Under the pieces are notes generated by a model that was given only the letters and a program-made list of their open reading frames with translations, searched no databases and was not told the DNA's origin. A program made the position numbers and the translations under genes. This document shows positions 60,460-64,000 of a stretch of DNA of 64,000 nt, piece by piece (the first letter of the stretch is position 1; the number at the start of each line of letters is the position of its first letter). The DNA comes from Roseivirga sp. BDSF3-8. GTDB taxonomy: Bacteria > Bacteroidota > Bacteroidia > Cytophagales > Cyclobacteriaceae. The stretch is taken from positions 372,001 to 436,000 of the forward strand of contig NZ_JBGNFV010000001.1 of the NCBI RefSeq assembly GCF_041449215.1, given 5' to 3'.

Positions 60460-60624
60460 GTTTCAGAAAGTCTATAGCATTATACAGGAAGATAAAACAG
60501 GTCTCAAATCAACTTAACACAAAGACCGTATCCTTTTGCGGTCCCACCCTGAGCTTAAGGCCAATACACCATGCAGGTAGGTCACTCATTAATAAGTATA
60601 GGATAATCGCTCCGGAGACATACC

Positions 60625-60759
60625 CTATCCAGCAGGCTGTGATGCATACAGCAGGGGCCAAAGCATGGATAAGTACACCGGGGAGAGAAGCAGAAGCAAC
60701 GCAGGAAATGCCAGAAACATACCGGCCATAACAGCCACTATGCCTAATAGTCTTTTCAT
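60625..60759 (-). CDS. Small hydrophobic membrane peptide (weakly supported)
   Basis: A 44-residue frame from ATG 60759 (MKRLLGIVAVMAGMFLAFPA then LLLLLSPVYLSMLWPLL), basic start followed by a long hydrophobic segment, as in small single-span membrane proteins. A longer version from 60885 has a leader with unlikely composition. Without homology this could be spurious. Confidence 0.35.
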   Translation of the reverse strand: MKRLLGIVAVMAGMFLAFPALLLLLSPVYLSMLWPLLYASQPAG

Positions 60760-60919
60760 GTAATTCAAGTTCAGCAAGTCATACCGGCATACACATGCCG
60801 GATAAAACGCATGGCAAATATAACCAAATAGCTGATAAATATCAGGTTTGAGGATAAGCGCTGTCATACCGCCCGGCTGATACATGAGCTACCTTTGATC
60901 ATATCAAAAAGGAGAAATC

Positions 60920-61483
60920 ATGTACAAAATAGCCCCTATACTGACACTACTTCTGCTGGCATGCCTTACAGCCTTTGGGCAGCAGGCAGCTGTGGACCAA
61001 AAGAGCAGTAAACTGACCATAGCAGGTACCTCCACCCTGCATGACTGGACTATGGAAGCTACCGAAATACGAGGCAGTGCCACAATCCGGAAAACAGAGG
61101 GTACAATGGACGTTCAAAACCTGACTCTGACCATCCCTGTAAAAGGGCTTGAAAGTGGTAAGGGCTCTATGGATAAGAATGCTTTTGAAGCACTTGAATA
61201 CAAAAGAAACCCTGCCATCACTTACCGCCTGGAGCAGGTAAACGGCGTAACCAAGGTGGAGGGCGGCTACCTGCTGAGCTCTACCGGTACGCTGACCATA
61301 GCAGGCAAGAGCCGGCGAATCAATATGGATGTGCGCGCCAGCCTGGATGGCAATGGATATCTCTTTTCCGGTAAAGTACCTCTTAAAATGACCGACTTTG
61401 GAGTGGACCCGCCTACAGCACTACTTGGCTCTATCAAAACGGGTAATGAGATAGACATCATTTTTAACGTTCGCTATCAATAA
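60920..61483 (+). CDS. YceI family protein
   Basis: A 187-residue protein with a signal peptide (ILTLLLLACLTAFGQ). The YceI lipocalin-like beta barrel shows SKLTIAGTSTLHDWTMEATE, VQNLTLTIPVKGLESGKGSM and GTLTIAGKSRRINMDVRASL, and ends VKLKMTDFGVDPP-like (VPLKMTDFGVDPPTA). YceI proteins bind polyisoprenoids or similar lipophilic molecules in the periplasm. A rare good Shine-Dalgarno (AAGGAG) lies seven bases before ATG 60920. It is the first gene of a YceI-barrel-YceI operon. Confidence 0.92.
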   Translation: MYKIAPILTLLLLACLTAFGQQAAVDQKSSKLTIAGTSTLHDWTMEATEIRGSATIRKTEGTMDVQNLTLTIPVKGLESGKGSMDKNAFEALEYKRNPAITYRLEQVNGVTKVEGGYLLSSTGTLTIAGKSRRINMDVRASLDGNGYLFSGKVPLKMTDFGVDPPTALLGSIKTGNEIDIIFNVRYQ

Positions 61484-61503
61484 ACAGAAAATAATCACGC
61501 ACC

Positions 61504-62760
61504 ATGAAACGCTTGAGCATACTACTGACCATAGTCCTGCTGGGTATGAGTTACCTGGCCATGGGACAGCAACGCAGCCTGCAGTATTTTCGCCCTCCGG
61601 GCCAGGCAGGATTAAATATGTTTGAAACGCCTAAACAGGATACCGTGGAGTTCGACGGACTGAAGGTAGTGGTGGGAGGAGACTTCTCCATCATCTTCCA
61701 GGGACTGACCCAAACCAACGACCTGGTGGGCGATACTCTGGTAGATCTGGCCTCTAACTTTACATTACCTACGGCTAACCTGAACCTGGATGTGCAGATA
61801 GCTGACGGGGTACGCATGCACCTGCGCACTTACCTGAGTAGCCGTCACCATAATGAAGCATGGGTAAAGGGCGGATACTTTCAGATAGATAAGCTGGATT
61901 TTATCCAGGAAGGCTTTCTGGATGATTTCATGGAAATAGCCACCATACGCTTCGGTATGGATGAGATAAACTATGGCGATACTCATTTCCGCCGCTCTGA
62001 TAATGCACGCTCTATTTATAACCCCTTCGTGGGCAATTATATAATGGATGCGTTTACGACCGAACCATTTGCTGAACTGACGCTGCAAAAGGATGGCTGG
62101 CTGTTCGTAGGCGGGCTAAGCAACGGACGCCTGAACCAGACACCGCTGTCCGGAGATGATGGGTTTGTACTGTACGGTAAGGTAGGATATGATAACTATG
62201 TGAGTGATGACGTTCGCTTCAGACTAACCCTATCCGGCTACAACAGCACTGATAAGAGCACACGCGATTATCTGTACAACGGTGACCGTGCAGGTGGCAG
62301 GTATTACAGCGTGCTGGAAGGCCAGAATGATGCCCGTGTCAACGATTTTCTACCCCGCTTTAACCCTGGCTACGCGTACCAGACGGCCTGGCAGATAAAC
62401 CCTTTCGTAAAGGCCGGCGGGCTCGAATTCTTCGGAGTATATGAGCGCGTAAGCAACGGAGATGATGAACTGGGAGGCAATTACAACCAACTGGGAGGCG
62501 ATCTTATCTACCGCTTTGGCAGCCAGGAAAACTTCTATGTGGGCGCCCGGTATAACCGGGTAAGCGGTGAAGCTATAGATGGTGCCCCTGAAGTGGAAAT
62601 AGAACGTACCAACCTGGGTGGCGGCTGGTTTCTGACCAATAATGTACTGGCCAAACTGGAATATGTAACTGGAAACTACGGCGGACCCGGCTTTGATAAC
62701 ACGAAGTTTCAGGGTGCTGAGTATGATGGATTTGTGCTGGAAGCCGTAATCAGTTTCTGA
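61504..62760 (+). CDS. Outer-membrane porin-like barrel protein
   Basis: A 418-residue protein with a signal peptide (ILLTIVLLGMSYLAMGQ). The body alternates beta strands and turns in the manner of a 16-18-stranded porin: FDGLKVVVGGDFSIIFQGLT, NLDVQIADGVRMHLRTYLSS, KLDFIQEGFLDDFMEIATIR, and a terminal FVLEAVISF ending in Phe. Anion-selective OprP-like porins share the FRYG-type layout, but substrate is unknown. It sits between two YceI genes, 20 bases after the first and overlapping the second by one base. Confidence 0.82.
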   Translation: MKRLSILLTIVLLGMSYLAMGQQRSLQYFRPPGQAGLNMFETPKQDTVEFDGLKVVVGGDFSIIFQGLTQTNDLVGDTLVDLASNFTLPTANLNLDVQIADGVRMHLRTYLSSRHHNEAWVKGGYFQIDKLDFIQEGFLDDFMEIATIRFGMDEINYGDTHFRRSDNARSIYNPFVGNYIMDAFTTEPFAELTLQKDGWLFVGGLSNGRLNQTPLSGDDGFVLYGKVGYDNYVSDDVRFRLTLSGYNSTDKSTRDYLYNGDRAGGRYYSVLEGQNDARVNDFLPRFNPGYAYQTAWQINPFVKAGGLEFFGVYERVSNGDDELGGNYNQLGGDLIYRFGSQENFYVGARYNRVSGEAIDGAPEVEIERTNLGGGWFLTNNVLAKLEYVTGNYGGPGFDNTKFQGAEYDGFVLEAVISF

Positions 62761-63380
62761 TGCAAGCCCCACTTGCCCATAAAGCGCTCTTGCTGTGTAC
62801 CCTCCTGATGGGGTGCGCAGCGGGCGCTTTTTCTTATTCTGGTGACAGCCTTACCCTTAACGTCACCCTTTTACCCGGTAGCACCGTTGCTATAGAAGGG
62901 TATACCAATGTAAATACCTTCACCTGTGCCTATTGCGGAGATACACCTGTAGTTGAAAATGCTATTGAGACAGCAGAAGACATGGGCGAGTGGTTACTTG
63001 ATCCTCAAAATGCGCGCATTGCGCTGGAGGTAAATTCTTTTGACTGTGGCCTGAAGCAAATGAACGAAGATTTTCGTGAGCTGCTGAATGCCCCCTCCCA
63101 TCCCACCTTACAGATAAGTCTTAGCGCTGTTGAATACCTGGAAGAGGACCTGTATTCTCTCACAGCTAACCTAAAAGTGGCAGGTACCAGCCGCCAGGTC
63201 TGTCTGCCCCTCAGGATCACCAGCGAAAGCACCGGCATACTCAGCGCCAGGGGGGCTCTCAGCGTGCACCTTACTGACTTCGGGCTGGAACCTCCCACCA
63301 GGCTTATGGGCATGGTAAAGGTGAAAGATAAGATCAAGGTAATCTTTGATCTGCAGCTTAAGGTCACCCCTCTTCCCTGA
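62760..63380 (+). CDS. YceI family protein, cysteine-containing variant
   Basis: A 206-residue protein whose ATG overlaps the TGA of the porin gene (TGATG), so translation is coupled. The signal peptide is LLLCTLLMGCAAGAFSYSG, possibly a lipoprotein signal, since MGCA is present. The YceI-like barrel has VTLLPGSTVAIEGYTNVNTF, FDCGLKQMNEDFRELLNAPS and a C-terminal LSVHLTDFGLEPPTRLMGMV. Unlike the first YceI protein it has CAYCGD and a further Cys (FDCGLK), which may form a disulfide or bind metal. The pairing with a porin suggests transport of the bound ligand. Confidence 0.85.
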   Translation: MQAPLAHKALLLCTLLMGCAAGAFSYSGDSLTLNVTLLPGSTVAIEGYTNVNTFTCAYCGDTPVVENAIETAEDMGEWLLDPQNARIALEVNSFDCGLKQMNEDFRELLNAPSHPTLQISLSAVEYLEEDLYSLTANLKVAGTSRQVCLPLRITSESTGILSARGALSVHLTDFGLEPPTRLMGMVKVKDKIKVIFDLQLKVTPLP

Positions 63381-63632
63381 CCTCTCTTTATTTCACTCCT
63401 GTCAGTTTCCTCTTTTCTTCGACACCCCACCGCCAGGGGCATAGGTAACAGCCTGGTCAGGCCATTCACCTATTCTTGCCAGACCTCTGGCGCTATCTTC
63501 TCTCAAACTGAACTAAAAAATTAATTCGGTTGTAGATCAACTTCTGCACTCATTTCAATCGGATGCAAAAGCGAAGTGCTGCCCCTTAACGTGCAGATAA
63601 TTTACGAGGCAGTAGATTTAAGCTAAAAATCG
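63381..63632. other. Intergenic stretch before the SulP gene
   Basis: No coding frame, RNA gene or strong repeat is seen between the YceI gene and the promoter-like element at 63633. Confidence 0.4.
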
Positions 63633-63640
63633 TACCTTTG
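63633..63640 (+). promoter_or_regulatory. -7 promoter element for the SulP gene
   Basis: TACCTTTG followed by CGGC matches TAnnTTTG, 43 bases upstream of the SulP start. A clear -33 TTG is not evident. Confidence 0.5.
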
Positions 63641-63683
63641 CGGCTTCGTTTTTGAATAAAAAGACAGAATAGAAAGGAAAGAA

Positions 63684-64000
63684 ATGGTAATGATCAGACT
63701 GCTGGAGGGAAAGCTTCGGGGGAATATCAAGGACGAGATACTGTCAGGGCTTACGGTAGCCATTGCATTGGTGCCCGAAGCAATAGCTTTTGCCATAATA
63801 GCTGGAGTAGACCCTAAAATAGGCCTATTTTCGGCATTTTTAATGGGTATTATTACCTCTGTTCTGGGCGGGCGCCCGGGCATGATCACCGGTGCTACCG
63901 GTGCCATAGCCGTAGTGGTGGCACCCCTGATAGCCGACCATGGCGTGGAGTATTTATTCCCTGCTATCATATTAGGGGGATTATTGCAAATAGGCGTAGG
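63684..64000 (+). CDS. SulP family inorganic anion transporter (3' truncated by window edge)
   Basis: About 105 N-terminal residues are visible from ATG 63684 (a second ATG at 63690 is possible). The sequence [20 protein letters not shown], followed by [20 protein letters not shown] and [17 protein letters not shown], is the beginning of the SLC26/SulP transmembrane domain. Family members carry sulfate, bicarbonate or other anions. A GGAAAG stretch precedes the ATG. The STAS domain and most spans lie beyond the window, so the substrate cannot be assigned. Confidence 0.93.
   Translation, partial: MVMIRLLEGKLRGNIKDEILSGLTVAIALVPEAIAFAIIAGVDPKIGLFSAFLMGIITSVLGGRPGMITGATGAIAVVVAPLIADHGVEYLFPAIILGGLLQIGV

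Noticed and set aside
60760-60885. N-terminal extension of the small membrane peptide to 60885
   Set aside because: The extra 42 residues have unlikely composition for a membrane-targeted N-terminus, and a better ATG with basic start lies at 60759.

Overview
The window looks like a chromosomal segment of a Bacteroidota bacterium, most likely a Cytophagales-type organism. Supporting signs are promoters of the TTG-N19-TAnnTTTG kind (clearest in front of the tRNA gene), rarely a Shine-Dalgarno sequence, a TamB-like protein of more than 1500 residues, many small lipoproteins, YARHG, DUF2490, TonB-C and PRC-barrel proteins, and a class of lanthipeptide precursor known from Chitinophaga and relatives. 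The species cannot be named from this sequence alone.

Layout. 0-2.5 kb (minus): a sulfur transport cluster (TauE/SafE exporter cut by the window edge, two YeeE/YedE proteins) behind a Crp/Fnr regulator. 2.6-9.1 kb: a frameshifted HExxH lipoprotein, an EEP-family phosphodiesterase, a LuxR-type regulator with a degenerate receiver, a sulfotransferase, isopentenyl-diphosphate isomerase, then two tandem RiPP precursors shorter than 60 codons. 9.2-14.1 kb: a partly decayed group related to extracellular contractile injection systems (DUF4157 protein with a frame break, metallopeptidase fragment, AAA+ ATPase) with no structural injection genes. 14.1-20.2 kb: a VWA-type membrane protein, FabG, dihydrolipoyl dehydrogenase, an outer-membrane barrel and tRNA-Arg(ACG). 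20.2-26.3 kb: a bacteriophytochrome kinase and several lipoprotein or membrane proteins of unknown role. 25.7-33.6 kb: a housekeeping block (HNH nuclease, NlpC/P60 peptidase, SmpB, hotdog thioesterase, TsaD) divergent from TamB.

33.6-39.1 kb is a gene-poor repeat island. It holds the decayed 3' end of a BCCT transporter, eight tandem units of 276-307 bp, two 14-16 bp minisatellites, three copies of a ~100-170 bp element and palindromic repeats. The only convincing gene in it has a C-terminus that runs into the minisatellite.

39.1-64 kb: a DUF2975/XRE pair with two inverted repeats in front, two beta-lactamase-fold serine hydrolases, a DUF2490/PiT transporter pair, a PepSY membrane protein, YARHG and TonB-C proteins, an SDR enzyme, a lipocalin-like gene with a premature stop, an ATP-grasp/glycosyltransferase fusion, an AhpD-like protein translationally coupled to a histidine kinase, a PRC-barrel group, an OmpA-like secreted protein, and a YceI-porin-YceI operon before a SulP transporter cut by the right edge.

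Several genes carry single-base frame breaks or a nonsense codon (about 3.06, 3.22, 9.12, 11.58, 20.54 and 50.57 kb). Two sit in runs of seven identical bases. They may be real decay or assembly errors, and raw reads would separate the two. The least ordinary content is the orphan lanthipeptide-like precursor pair, the repeat island and the ATP-grasp/GT2 fusion.
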